7,147 nt of DNA from Palsa-504 sp050698735 (GCA_050698735.1 JBOHCG010000416.1:1-7147); one strand, 5' to 3'. Shown: positions 1 through 6,075, numbered from the stretch's first letter. The notes: a model not told the origin generated them from the letters alone. Numbers and translations: made by a program.

Positions 1-354
1 GACCTGCGGATCGCGGGCCGCGCGGCCAGGCTGCGCTGGATCGGCCCGCCGGGTCCGGACCTGGCGGTCGGAGCCTGGCTGCTGCCGGAGCTTGTCGGCC
101 GCGGGGTGGCGATGGACCTGGTGCTGACCGGCCGCTGGGTGGACGCCGCGGAAGCGCTCGCCCTGGGCCTGGTCAGTCGCGTAGAGGAGGACCCGGGACG
201 CTCTGCCGAGCGGATCGCCGCCGACCTGGCCGCCCGCGGCACCGGCGCGGGCGCAAAGGCCGTCGCGGCGGCCGGCGGCCTGCTCGACCGCCTGCGCGCC
301 GAGCGCGAAGTCAACCGCTTGGCCTGGGCCCGCCTCACCGGAAGCCAGAAATGA
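1..354 (+). CDS. Enoyl-CoA hydratase/isomerase family protein, C-terminal part (5' end outside window)
   Basis: The frame is open from base 1 to the TGA at 352-354 and gives 117 residues, the C-terminal part of a crotonase-fold protein. Visible signs are DLRIA at the left edge (the usual CDLRIA strand), then LVGRG and a downstream VLTGRWVDAAEALALGLVSRV block, which is the standard crotonase helix pair ('LLTGR..dA.EA...GLV..V'). Family members add water to enoyl-CoA or isomerise or cleave acyl-CoA thioesters, as cytosolic trimers or hexamers. The segment that normally reads F-x-x-PE-x-x-x-G and carries a catalytic Glu reads RLRWIGPPGPDLAVGAWLLP here. It has no PE pair and is about two residues shorter, so activity may be altered. 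A 127-bp gap separates it from the acyl-CoA ligase in the same direction, and a joint acyl-CoA role is plausible. The family call is firm; substrate and reaction are unknown. Confidence 0.85.
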   Translation, partial: DLRIAGRAARLRWIGPPGPDLAVGAWLLPELVGRGVAMDLVLTGRWVDAAEALALGLVSRVEEDPGRSAERIAADLAARGTGAGAKAVAAAGGLLDRLRAEREVNRLAWARLTGSQK

Positions 355-381
355 CGGGGAAGGGCCATCGCCGACGGGTAA

Positions 382-397
382 TGAAACCGGGGTTTCA
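382..397. promoter_or_regulatory. Palindromic operator-like site TGAAACC-GG-GGTTTCA, with an extra half-site at 423-429
   Basis: Two perfect 7-bp arms flank a GG centre in the gap between the crotonase gene and the acyl-CoA ligase gene. The half-site GGTTTCA recurs at 423-429, exactly 32 bp (about three helical turns) after the right arm. The core GAAAC-N4-GTTTC fits the published consensus for PsrA, a TetR-family fatty-acid regulator of pseudomonads (G/C-AAAC-N2-4-GTTT-G/C). That similarity is to a motif only; the regulator here is unknown. Placement 85 bp before the ligase start suggests repression of the ligase gene by a TetR-type acyl-CoA-sensing protein. I could not identify a convincing -35/-10 pair beside it. 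Confidence 0.5.
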
Positions 398-467
398 GCA
401 CACTGGGAGGTACTGGAAGCCGGGTTTCATGTCGCGATGCGGGCCAAGCACCTTGTCGGCTGGCGGC

Positions 468-474
468 GGGGAGG
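468..474 (+). promoter_or_regulatory. Shine-Dalgarno GGGGAGG selecting the GTG start at 482
   Basis: GGGGAGG lies 7 nt before GTG 482 and 16 nt before ATG 491. ATG 437 has no purine-rich site at a proper distance. The spacing therefore favours GTG 482 as the ligase start, with ATG 491 three codons further in as the alternative. Confidence 0.6.
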
Positions 475-481
475 CGGACGG

Positions 482-2035
482 GTGTCAGCGATGAACGATT
501 ACCTGGACTGGAGCGAGGCGGGCTGGCGACGGCATCTGCCCGGGGCGGCCGACCTCTCGGCCTTTGTCGCCGGGCTCGGCGGCGAGACGATCCCGGCGCT
601 GGCCGCGGCGGCCGCGGCGGCGGCGCCTGACCGGGTGGCGGTCAGCGTCGACGGCGAGACGGCCACCCACGCCGAACTCGACGCCGCGGCGGCCAGGGTC
701 GCGGGCTGGCTGGCCCGCCGGATCCGGCCCGGTGACCGGGTGCTGCTCGCCGCGGGCTCGAGCGTCGGCTTCGTCGGATGCTACCTGGGCGCGCTGCGGG
801 CAGGCGCGGTCGTGGTGCTCGCTAACCCCGGCTACACCGCCGCCGAACTCGGGCACATTGCCGCCGACTCCGGGGCGGTGCTGGCCTTCGCCGACCGTGA
901 GCCAGCCGGGCGGCTGGCCGGGCTGCCGAAGCCGCCGCCGACGGTCGAGGTCGCCGACCAGCCCGATAATACGGACCCACTCGACGACGTGGCCGTCCGC
1001 CCGGAGGACATCGCGCTGCTCGCCTACACCTCGGGCACGACCGGCAAGCCCAAGGGCGTACCGCTGACCCACCGCCAGATGGCGGTCTCGATCCGTGCCG
1101 CGATGGCGGCCTGGTGCTGGCAGGCCGATGACGTGCTCGTGCACGCGCTACCGCTGTATCACCAGCACGGACTGGGCGGCGTGCACGCGGCGCTGATCGC
1201 GGGCGGCACGGTGCACATCAGGTCTCGGTTCAGCGCGGCCGAACTGGTGCGGACGATCGCGGACGCGCGCGCCAGCGTGGTGTTCGCGGTGCCCACCATC
1301 TACCAGGCGCTGGCGGATTCGGCCGTGGCATCCGGTCCCGAACTCCGGCGGCTGCGGCTGGCCGTGTGCGGGTCGGCCCCGCTGAGCCCCGCGCTCGCCG
1401 AGCGGCTGACCGAGGTGCTCGGCCGGGTGCCGCTGATCAGGTACGGCACCACCGAGTCGGGGCTCGACATCTCCAACCCCCTCGACGACGCCCGTGGCGA
1501 CACGGTAGGGGTCCCGCTGCCCGGTGTGCTGGTCAGAATCCGGGGCGCTGATGCCGAGGCGGACCCGGGCGCGGACGGCGAGATCGAGGTCCGCGGACCG
1601 CAGGTGTTCGCGGGCTACTGGCGCGATCCGGCCGCCACCGCGGCGGCTTACACCCAGGACGGCTGGTTCCGAACCGGGGATGTCGGAGCCGTGGATCCTG
1701 GGACCGGGCACCTGAGGATCCGCGGCCGGATCAAGGAAATGATCATCACCGGGGGCCTCAACGTCTACCCACGCGAGGTGGAGATCGTCCTGGAGGCCCA
1801 TCCGTCGGTGGCGGAGGCGGCCGTGGCCGGAATCCCGGACGATCACTGGGGCGAGCAGGTGACGGCCTGGGCAGTGCTGCGGGAAGGATGCCTGTTCGAC
1901 GAGGCCGCGCTCATCGCGCACGCCCGTACCCGGCTGGCCGCCTACAAGTGCCCCAAGCGGGTGTTCCGGCTGGCCGCCCTGCCTCGCAACCATGTCGGCA
2001 AGATCATTCGCGGCGCGCTGAGCCATGGCGCGTGA
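482..2035 (+). CDS. Acyl-CoA synthetase (AMP-forming), malonyl-CoA synthetase/MatB-like
   Basis: This 517-residue class I adenylate-forming enzyme activates a carboxylic acid with ATP to an acyl-AMP and transfers it to CoA in the cytosol. The motifs are complete: phosphate-binding loop YTSGTTGKPKG at 182-192, LPLYHQHGL following it, the adenine-site RYGTTES at 320-326, GWFRTGD at 394-400, the hinge GRIKEMIITGGLNVYP, and the C-terminal catalytic Lys of LPRNHVGK at about 507. The combination RYGTTESG..ISNP, then TVGVPLPGV and LPRN.(V/M)GK resembles MatB-type malonyl-CoA synthetases more than long-chain fatty-acid ligases, and the length fits. A small dicarboxylate such as malonate or methylmalonate is therefore a reasonable but unproven substrate. 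The GTG start is chosen on the GGGGAGG 7 nt upstream; ATG 491 or 437 are alternatives. The upstream palindrome may control it. A convergent gene ends 43 bp after its stop. Confidence 0.88.
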   Translation: MSAMNDYLDWSEAGWRRHLPGAADLSAFVAGLGGETIPALAAAAAAAAPDRVAVSVDGETATHAELDAAAARVAGWLARRIRPGDRVLLAAGSSVGFVGCYLGALRAGAVVVLANPGYTAAELGHIAADSGAVLAFADREPAGRLAGLPKPPPTVEVADQPDNTDPLDDVAVRPEDIALLAYTSGTTGKPKGVPLTHRQMAVSIRAAMAAWCWQADDVLVHALPLYHQHGLGGVHAALIAGGTVHIRSRFSAAELVRTIADARASVVFAVPTIYQALADSAVASGPELRRLRLAVCGSAPLSPALAERLTEVLGRVPLIRYGTTESGLDISNPLDDARGDTVGVPLPGVLVRIRGADAEADPGADGEIEVRGPQVFAGYWRDPAATAAAYTQDGWFRTGDVGAVDPGTGHLRIRGRIKEMIITGGLNVYPREVEIVLEAHPSVAEAAVAGIPDDHWGEQVTAWAVLREGCLFDEAALIAHARTRLAAYKCPKRVFRLAALPRNHVGKIIRGALSHGA

Positions 2036-2078
2036 CGCGTGTTTATAGGCCGCCCGGTGACTCTCCGTCGTTAGAGCT

Positions 2079-2624
2079 TCAGCTCACGATCCCGTGTGCC
2101 AGATTCCAGCGCTGCGCGGAGAGGTAGCCATCCACAAGCCCCCAGATCCATGCACCGATCAGGATCGGGATGCCGATCAGGAAGAGCGCCAAGACCCAGC
2201 CGACCATATAGATGACCAGGATGATGACTCCGCGTGTCGCGTCCCCGTTGACCATTGACCCGACGCCGGGGATAAAAAACGACACAATCACCCCTAGTGC
2301 CGGATTTTTGGGCAAGATGGCCGGCTGCACGACCTGAGCCTGCTGCGCACCCTGATAGTACTGCGGGACCTGAGCCTGCTGCGCACCCTGGTAGTACTGC
2401 GGGACCTGAGCCTGCTGCGCACCCTGATAGTACTGGGGGACCTGAGCCTGCTGCGCAGCCTGGTAGTACTGCGGGACCTGAGCCTGTGGCGCACCCTGGT
2501 AGTACTGCGGAGCCTGAGCCTGTGGCGCAGCCTGATAGTTCACTGCAGCCTGGCCTCCCTGCCCCGGCCAAGCAGTCTCCTGCGCCGGGAATTGCGGCGC
2601 AGGATACCCGTCTTCGGAACCCAT
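2079..2624 (-). CDS. Small membrane protein: Gln/Tyr/Pro-rich tandem repeats plus TM2-like domain
   Basis: The 181-residue protein has two halves. Residues 1-100 are polar and low-complexity, with roughly five copies of a 12-residue unit of the form (P/Q)QAQVPQYYQGA at about 34-98. Residues 105-181 start with PKNPALGV and hold two hydrophobic helices, at about 109-125 (VIVSFFIPGVGSM) and 132-163, ending in a W-x-W-G-x-x-D-G-Y motif and a short tail. The NPALGV..PG-G...NG...G...W.WG..DGY pattern resembles the TM2-like domain of many actinobacterial small membrane proteins, usually preceded by Pro/Gln/Tyr-rich stretches. No function is established for these. The repeats probably lie in the cytoplasm as a disordered or self-associating tail. 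ATG 2624 is chosen because AAGGGG lies 6 nt before it and a promoter lies upstream; a further in-frame ATG at 2660 would add 12 residues but lacks a good site. It is convergent with the ligase and looks monocistronic. Confidence 0.8.
   Translation of the reverse strand: MGSEDGYPAPQFPAQETAWPGQGGQAAVNYQAAPQAQAPQYYQGAPQAQVPQYYQAAQQAQVPQYYQGAQQAQVPQYYQGAQQAQVPQYYQGAQQAQVVQPAILPKNPALGVIVSFFIPGVGSMVNGDATRGVIILVIYMVGWVLALFLIGIPILIGAWIWGLVDGYLSAQRWNLAHGIVS
2331..2546 (-). repeat. 36-bp tandem repeat, six units, inside the membrane protein gene
   Basis: The unit beginning GACCTGAGCCTG on the + strand restarts at 2331, 2367, 2403, 2439, 2475 and, slightly diverged (AGCCTGAGCC), at 2511. Each step is exactly 36 bp, so every unit adds 12 residues in frame. 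Units 1-4 differ at only a few bases; the unit at 2475 and the last one carry TGTGGCGCA in place of TGCTGCGCA, giving PQAQ instead of QQAQ. The near-identity suggests recent expansion, and copy number may vary between strains. Confidence 0.93.
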
Positions 2625-2686
2625 CTCCCACCCCTTCGGTCTTCGGCTGGTTCCCCCCACGGAAACCTTGAGCCTAGATGGCGATA

Positions 2687-2715
2687 ATTTGACTCAGGAT
2701 CTGACCCTTTGTCAA
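2687..2715 (-). promoter_or_regulatory. Sigma-70-type promoter of the membrane protein gene
   Basis: On the - strand a perfect -35 TTGACA (2715-2710) is followed after 17 bp by TCAAAT (2692-2687), four of six matches to TATAAT. Transcription would begin near 2680, leaving a leader of about 55 nt before ATG 2624. This is an unusually AT-rich patch for the window, which supports a promoter. Confidence 0.6.
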
Positions 2716-2718
2716 CAG

Positions 2719-2901
2719 CTAACTAGATGCGCGGCGCCCTGATGGCGGTGGCGTGGCCGCCGCCACAGAAGCCTCCCTACCCGGCTGGTCGCCGAGCGCG
2801 ACATGGCCGACGTCCCGTTCCAGCATCTCGGCGATGACGCGCCGGGTGAGCGCTCGGCCGCCGCGGCAGTGTGACCACTGATCGTTCGGCAAAAAATCAT
2901 T
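2719..2901 (-). other. Unassigned stretch between genes, coding-like composition, possible gene remnant
   Basis: The gap from the promoter at 2715 to the ligC stop at 2973 has no confident gene. On the - strand a frame without stops runs from 2901 to TAG at 2719 and includes LTRRVIAEMLERDVGHVALG, with about 80% G or C at third codon positions. It has no plausible ATG/GTG start with a ribosome site near its beginning. The mirrored + frame (2743-2874) is equally GC3-rich, ending DMADVPFQHLGDD and beyond to a TGA at 2872-2874, so the coding strand cannot be decided. I recognise no family in either reading. It could be the leftover end of a decayed gene, or chance in a GC-rich genome. Confidence 0.25.
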
Positions 2902-2917
2902 TCAATCATCCCGAACG
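2883..2917. repeat. Inverted repeat CGTTCGG / CCGAACG with A/T-rich 21-nt spacer
   Basis: Perfect 7-bp arms at 2883-2889 and 2911-2917 enclose a spacer containing a run of six A and two ATCAT copies. It lies about 55 bp downstream of the last gene of the - strand lig operon, so a transcription-ending hairpin is possible. However, no T-run follows the stem in the - direction; the T-run is in the loop. A protein-binding site is an alternative. Confidence 0.45.
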
Positions 2918-2972
2918 GGCGGTGGTATTACGGCCCCGCATATGTCAGGCCCACGAGGTTGCCGTCCCGCGG

Positions 2973-3923
2973 CTACCGCTCGGCGGCGAGCTGGGCCTCC
3001 AGCTCGCCGAGCACACGGTAGCACGGAAGGACCTCGCGGACGCTGGAGTTCGGCTCGCGGCCCTCGCGGATTGCCGAGACGAACTCGCGGTCCTGCAGCT
3101 CGATGCCGTTTGTCGATACGTCGACCTTGGACATGTCGATCGGCTCCTCGCGCCCGGTGACCAGGTCGTCGTAGCGGGCGATGTAGGTGCCGTTGTCGCA
3201 GATGTAGCGGAAGAAGCTGCCGAGCGGCCCGTCGTTGTTGAAACTCAGCGACAGCGTGCAGATCTTCGCGGTCGGCGTGCGCAGCTGGATCGACATGTCC
3301 ATCGCGATGCCGAGCTCGGGGTTGACCGGCCCCTGCACGGCGTGCGCGATCCGCACCTCCTCGCCAGCCTGGTACTGGAACAGGTCGACGGTGTGCGCGG
3401 CGTGGTGCCAGAGCAGGTGATCGGTCCAGCTGCGGGGCTGGCCGAGGGCGTTGGAGTTGGTGCGCCGGAAGAAGTAGGTCTGGACGTCCATCTGCTGGAT
3501 CGACAGCTCGCCCGCCGTGATCCGGCGGTGGACCCACTGATGCGACGGGTTGAACCGCCGGGTGTGCCCGACCATGCAGGTCAGGCCGGTCTCCTGCTGC
3601 ACCCGCCGGACTTCCTGCGCGTCCGCCCAGCTGTCCGCGAGCGGGATCTCGACCTGGACGTGCTTGCCCGCGCGCATCGCGGCGATCGACTGCCGCGCGT
3701 GCAGCTGGGTGGGGGTGCACAAGATGACGGCGTCCACGTCGTCGCGGCGCAGCGCGTCGCCGAGGTCGGTGGAGGCGTGGCCGGCGCCGTACTTCTCCGC
3801 GACCTCCTCGGCCTGCTCCAGCCTGCGGCTGATCACCGACGTGACGGTGACGCCGTCGATGACCGCGAGAGCGTCCAGGTGCTTGATGCCGAACGCGCCG
3901 GCTCCGGCGACTGCGATGCGCAT
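2973..3923 (-). CDS. ligC: 4-carboxy-2-hydroxymuconate-6-semialdehyde dehydrogenase (Gfo/Idh/MocA family)
   Basis: The 316-residue NAD(P)-dependent enzyme oxidises the hemiacetal of 4-carboxy-2-hydroxymuconate-6-semialdehyde, the product of protocatechuate 4,5-cleavage, to 2-pyrone-4,6-dicarboxylate. The Rossmann motif GAGAFG sits at 7-12. It is followed by CTPTQLH (69-75), GKHVQVEIP (86-94), VGHTRRFNPSHQW (118-130), the block MDVQTYFFRR (145-154), WHHAAHTVD (172-180), and FNNDGPLGSFFRYICDNGTY later. As I recall them, these match LigC of Sphingobium SYK-6 and PmdC of Comamonas almost block for block, and the length is the same. The usual Gfo/Idh EKP motif reads EIP (92-94), which I believe is also true of LigC. 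ATG 3923 has GAGGAGA 9 nt upstream, and the gene follows ligB after 4 nt. It is the last gene of the operon. Confidence 0.93.
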   Translation of the reverse strand: MRIAVAGAGAFGIKHLDALAVIDGVTVTSVISRRLEQAEEVAEKYGAGHASTDLGDALRRDDVDAVILCTPTQLHARQSIAAMRAGKHVQVEIPLADSWADAQEVRRVQQETGLTCMVGHTRRFNPSHQWVHRRITAGELSIQQMDVQTYFFRRTNSNALGQPRSWTDHLLWHHAAHTVDLFQYQAGEEVRIAHAVQGPVNPELGIAMDMSIQLRTPTAKICTLSLSFNNDGPLGSFFRYICDNGTYIARYDDLVTGREEPIDMSKVDVSTNGIELQDREFVSAIREGREPNSSVREVLPCYRVLGELEAQLAAER

Positions 3924-3927
3924 GGGC

Positions 3928-4788
3928 CTAGGTCTCCTCGGGGGACGAGTCGACGGGCCTGACCACCATGTGCCCTACGGCGGTGTTGGAGCCTGGCACG
4001 TGGTAGAAGCGGTAGAGCTCGGTGACCTTGGGGCCCATCGCGCCGCGCATGATCAGCTGCATGACCAGCTCGATCCCCTCCGAGCCCGCCTCGCGCACGT
4101 ACTCGATGTGCGGCACGAGGGCCAGGTTGTCCGGGTCGTCGACAAGCCGGTCGAAGAACGCGTTGTCGAATTCGGAGTTGATGAACCCGGCGCGGGGCCC
4201 CTGCAGCTGGTGGCTCATCCCGCCGGTGCCCCAGACGTGCACCGTGATGTCCTCGTCGAAGCTCTCCACCGCCCGCCGGATGGCCTTGCCCAGCATGTAG
4301 CAGCGGTGGCCGGTCGGCGGCGGGTACTGCACGACGTTGACCGCGAGCGGGATGACCCGCACCGGCCACTCCTCCGGCTGGCCGTAGACCAGGGACAGCG
4401 GCACGGTGAGGCCGTGATCCACGTCGAGCTTGTACAGCAGGGTGAGGTCGAACTCGTCCAGGATCAGCGACTGCGCCAGGTGCGCCGCCAGCTCGGGATG
4501 ACCCTGCACGACCGGCACCGGGCGGGCGCCGTATCCCTCGTCGGCGGGCGGGAACTCATCGGCGCAGCCCAGCGCGAACGTGGGCACGATCTCCGGGGTG
4601 AACGCGGTCGCGTGGTCGTTGTAGACGAGGATCACCACGTCAGGAACCTCGCTGGCGGCCCAGGCCTTGGTCCAGTCGTACCCGGCGAACAGCGGCTTCC
4701 AGTAGGGTTCGGAGGTCTTGCCGAGGTCGATCGCCGCCCCGATGGCCGGGATGTGGCTGGTGGTCAGCCCGGCGGTGATGCGCGCCAT
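3928..4788 (-). CDS. ligB: Protocatechuate 4,5-dioxygenase, beta (catalytic) subunit
   Basis: This is a class III extradiol dioxygenase subunit of 286 residues. With the alpha subunit it uses Fe(II) and O2 to open protocatechuate between C4 and C5, giving 4-carboxy-2-hydroxymuconate-6-semialdehyde. The residues known from the SYK-6 LigAB structure are present with a constant two-residue shift after the N-terminus: iron ligands H12 (TTSHIPA), H59 (VYNDHA) and E240 (GSEGIELV), and catalytic base H193 (GTGGMSHQLQGPR). Other conserved blocks are ADEGYGARPVP, SLILDEFD, DVDHGLTVPL and NVVQYPPPTG. The C-terminus is about 15 residues shorter than SYK-6 LigB, beyond the catalytic core. ATG 4788 follows the ligA stop by one base, with GAAGGA about 11 nt upstream, so translation is probably coupled to ligA. 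Confidence 0.95.
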   Translation of the reverse strand: MARITAGLTTSHIPAIGAAIDLGKTSEPYWKPLFAGYDWTKAWAASEVPDVVILVYNDHATAFTPEIVPTFALGCADEFPPADEGYGARPVPVVQGHPELAAHLAQSLILDEFDLTLLYKLDVDHGLTVPLSLVYGQPEEWPVRVIPLAVNVVQYPPPTGHRCYMLGKAIRRAVESFDEDITVHVWGTGGMSHQLQGPRAGFINSEFDNAFFDRLVDDPDNLALVPHIEYVREAGSEGIELVMQLIMRGAMGPKVTELYRFYHVPGSNTAVGHMVVRPVDSSPEET

Positions 4789-4789
4789 G

Positions 4790-5182
4790 TCAGCTTCTGT
4801 CCTTCACCGAGCGCCAGCCTTCGGGTGAGCGTCCTCCGGTTATCATCATCTGCTGGTAGTCCTCGATGTTCATGCCGGTCATCGTGGACACCGCCTGGAG
4901 GTAGCTCAGGCCGTCGGTGGCGAAGATCTTAGCCAGGAAGTAGATGTTCCCGCCGAGTTCCAGCATCGCGTTGTAGTCGCGGTCGAGCACGGCCTGCTTC
5001 TGCGCCTCGCTCATCGGCCACTCGTCCAGGCAGGCGCGTTCGTCGGCCTTGAACCGCTCCCTGTTCTCCGCCTTCATCAGGCTCATGCAGAACTGGTTCA
5101 GGTTGTAGCCCGCCTTCGCCCGCTGCGCCGTGAACACCCTGGTGCCGGGGATGTCATCGAACTCAGAAGTGTAATCGGTCAT
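4790..5182 (-). CDS. ligA: Protocatechuate 4,5-dioxygenase, alpha subunit
   Basis: The 130-residue small subunit of the heterotetrameric protocatechuate 4,5-dioxygenase is all-helical and covers the active-site cleft of the beta subunit. Recognisable blocks are the N-terminal DDIPGTRVFT, then AGYNLNQFCMSLMKAENRE, ACLDEWPMSEAQKQAVLDRDY, LELGGNIYFLAKI and the C-terminal MTGMNIEDYQQMM. The length is close to SYK-6 LigA (about 139). Start ATG 5182 overlaps the ligI stop as ATGA (5182-5179) and has GGGAGG about 4 nt upstream; the frame stays open further upstream, but only as an overlap with ligI, so the extension is rejected. It is a separate gene, not fused to beta as in gallate dioxygenases, which supports protocatechuate rather than gallate as substrate. 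Confidence 0.94.
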   Translation of the reverse strand: MTDYTSEFDDIPGTRVFTAQRAKAGYNLNQFCMSLMKAENRERFKADERACLDEWPMSEAQKQAVLDRDYNAMLELGGNIYFLAKIFATDGLSYLQAVSTMTGMNIEDYQQMMITGGRSPEGWRSVKDRS

Positions 5183-6075
5183 CTGACCTCCCAGTACAGG
5201 CGCTGCGGGTTGTCGACGAGCAGCCGGCGCTGCAGGTCGTCGGTGGGGGCGATCCGCGGGACGATGTCGACGAGCGCGCCGTCGTCGGGCATGTGGCTCT
5301 TCATGTTCGGGTGCGGCCAGTCGGTCCCCCACAGCACCCGGTCGGGAAACGTCTGCACGATGTGGCGGGCGAACGGGACGAAATCGTCGTACGTCGGCGG
5401 CCCGGAGACCGACAGCCGCTCCGCGCCGCTCACCTTGGCCCAGACGTTCTCGTTCTCGCGCATGAAGCGGTTGAACAGCTCGAAGCGCGGGCCGTCGAGC
5501 GGCTGGGTCACGTCGGGCCTGCCCATGTGGTCAACGACGACGACCGTGGGCATGCTGGTGAAGAGCTGCCAGCGTTCGGCCAGGTCGGGGGCCTCGAAGT
5601 AGACGACGATGTGCCACCCGAGCTCGGCCACCTGGTCGACGAGGCCTCTGTAGTAACCGTCGGGCTTGGGGTCGGCCAGGCGGCGCACGAAGTTGAACCG
5701 GATGCCCCGGACGCCGGCCGCGTGCAGGTCGTCGAGCTTGGCCCTGGACACCCCGGGTTTCACGGTAGCCACGCCGCGGGCCCGGTCTCCCGCCGTCAGC
5801 AGCGCGTCCGCCATCGCGCGGTTGTCGGCGCCGTGGCAGGTCGCCTGGACGATGACGTTGCGGTCGAAGCCGAGGAAGTCGCGCCGCTCGAACAGCACCT
5901 CCTTGGGCGCGTCGGTCGGCGTGTACTTGCGCTCGGGCGCGTAGGGGAAGACGTCTCCCGGGCCGAACACGTGACAGTGGGCGTCAACGGCGCCGGGCGG
6001 CGGGACGAAGGCCGGCTTGCTCGGATCCGGGTCGAAGGTGAGCCAGTCGGCGTCGGGGGTGAACGTGGCGGTCAT
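5179..6075 (-). CDS. ligI: 2-pyrone-4,6-dicarboxylate hydrolase (amidohydrolase family)
   Basis: The 298-residue cytosolic amidohydrolase opens the lactone ring of 2-pyrone-4,6-dicarboxylate to give 4-oxalomesaconate. Evidence is the PPPGAVDAHCHVFGPG start block with the HxH pair at H33 and H35, then NVIVQATCHGADN (73-85), GVRGIRFNFVRRL (121-133), WHIVVYFEA (154-162), VVDHMGRPDV with H183 and R186 (180-189), and WGTDWPHPNM with the catalytic Asp at D252 (249-258). The ending DNPQRLYW also fits. These correspond to the residues described for LigI of Sphingobium (H31, H33, H180, D248 there), an enzyme notable for needing no metal. ATG 6075 directly follows the ligJ stop with no gap (TAG-ATG), and GAGGA lies 6 nt upstream. 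The product is passed on to LigJ, encoded just before it. Confidence 0.94.
   Translation of the reverse strand: MTATFTPDADWLTFDPDPSKPAFVPPPGAVDAHCHVFGPGDVFPYAPERKYTPTDAPKEVLFERRDFLGFDRNVIVQATCHGADNRAMADALLTAGDRARGVATVKPGVSRAKLDDLHAAGVRGIRFNFVRRLADPKPDGYYRGLVDQVAELGWHIVVYFEAPDLAERWQLFTSMPTVVVVDHMGRPDVTQPLDGPRFELFNRFMRENENVWAKVSGAERLSVSGPPTYDDFVPFARHIVQTFPDRVLWGTDWPHPNMKSHMPDDGALVDIVPRIAPTDDLQRRLLVDNPQRLYWEVR

Noticed and set aside
485..2026. - strand open frames (485-1144 and 1148-2026) under the acyl-CoA ligase
   Set aside because: The + strand ligase has all adenylate-forming motifs; the antisense peptides are Arg/Gly-rich shadows.
2074..2085. Small hairpin GAGCT-TC-AGCTC at the convergent ligase/membrane protein gene ends
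   Set aside because: The stem is only 4-5 bp, with no T-run, and overlaps the end of the - strand gene; too weak to call a terminator.
2331..2546. Regularly spaced 36-bp units as a possible CRISPR array
   Set aside because: The units are directly adjacent with no unique spacers, and the period is a whole number of codons within a protein gene.
2297..2671. + strand open frame with PEPAAHPDSTAG-type repeats, and the other repeat-bearing frames over the same DNA
   Set aside because: The 36-bp repeat keeps all frames open. The - strand frame from 2624 is preferred because it alone leads into a membrane domain and has a ribosome site and promoter.
2871..3962. Long + strand open frame (363 codons) antisense to ligC
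   Set aside because: It mirrors the ligC codons in a GC-rich genome, has no recognisable domain, and ligC on the other strand has clear family motifs throughout.
3550..4932. Long + strand open frame (460 codons) antisense to ligC, ligB and ligA
   Set aside because: It crosses three real genes on the opposite strand and its translation is low-complexity Arg/Ala/Val-rich sequence without motifs.
5183..5332. N-terminal extension of ligA to ATG 5332
   Set aside because: The extra 50 residues are Arg/Ala/Pro-rich and lie inside the ligI C-terminal coding region. ATG 5182 has GGGAGG just upstream and gives the normal LigA length.
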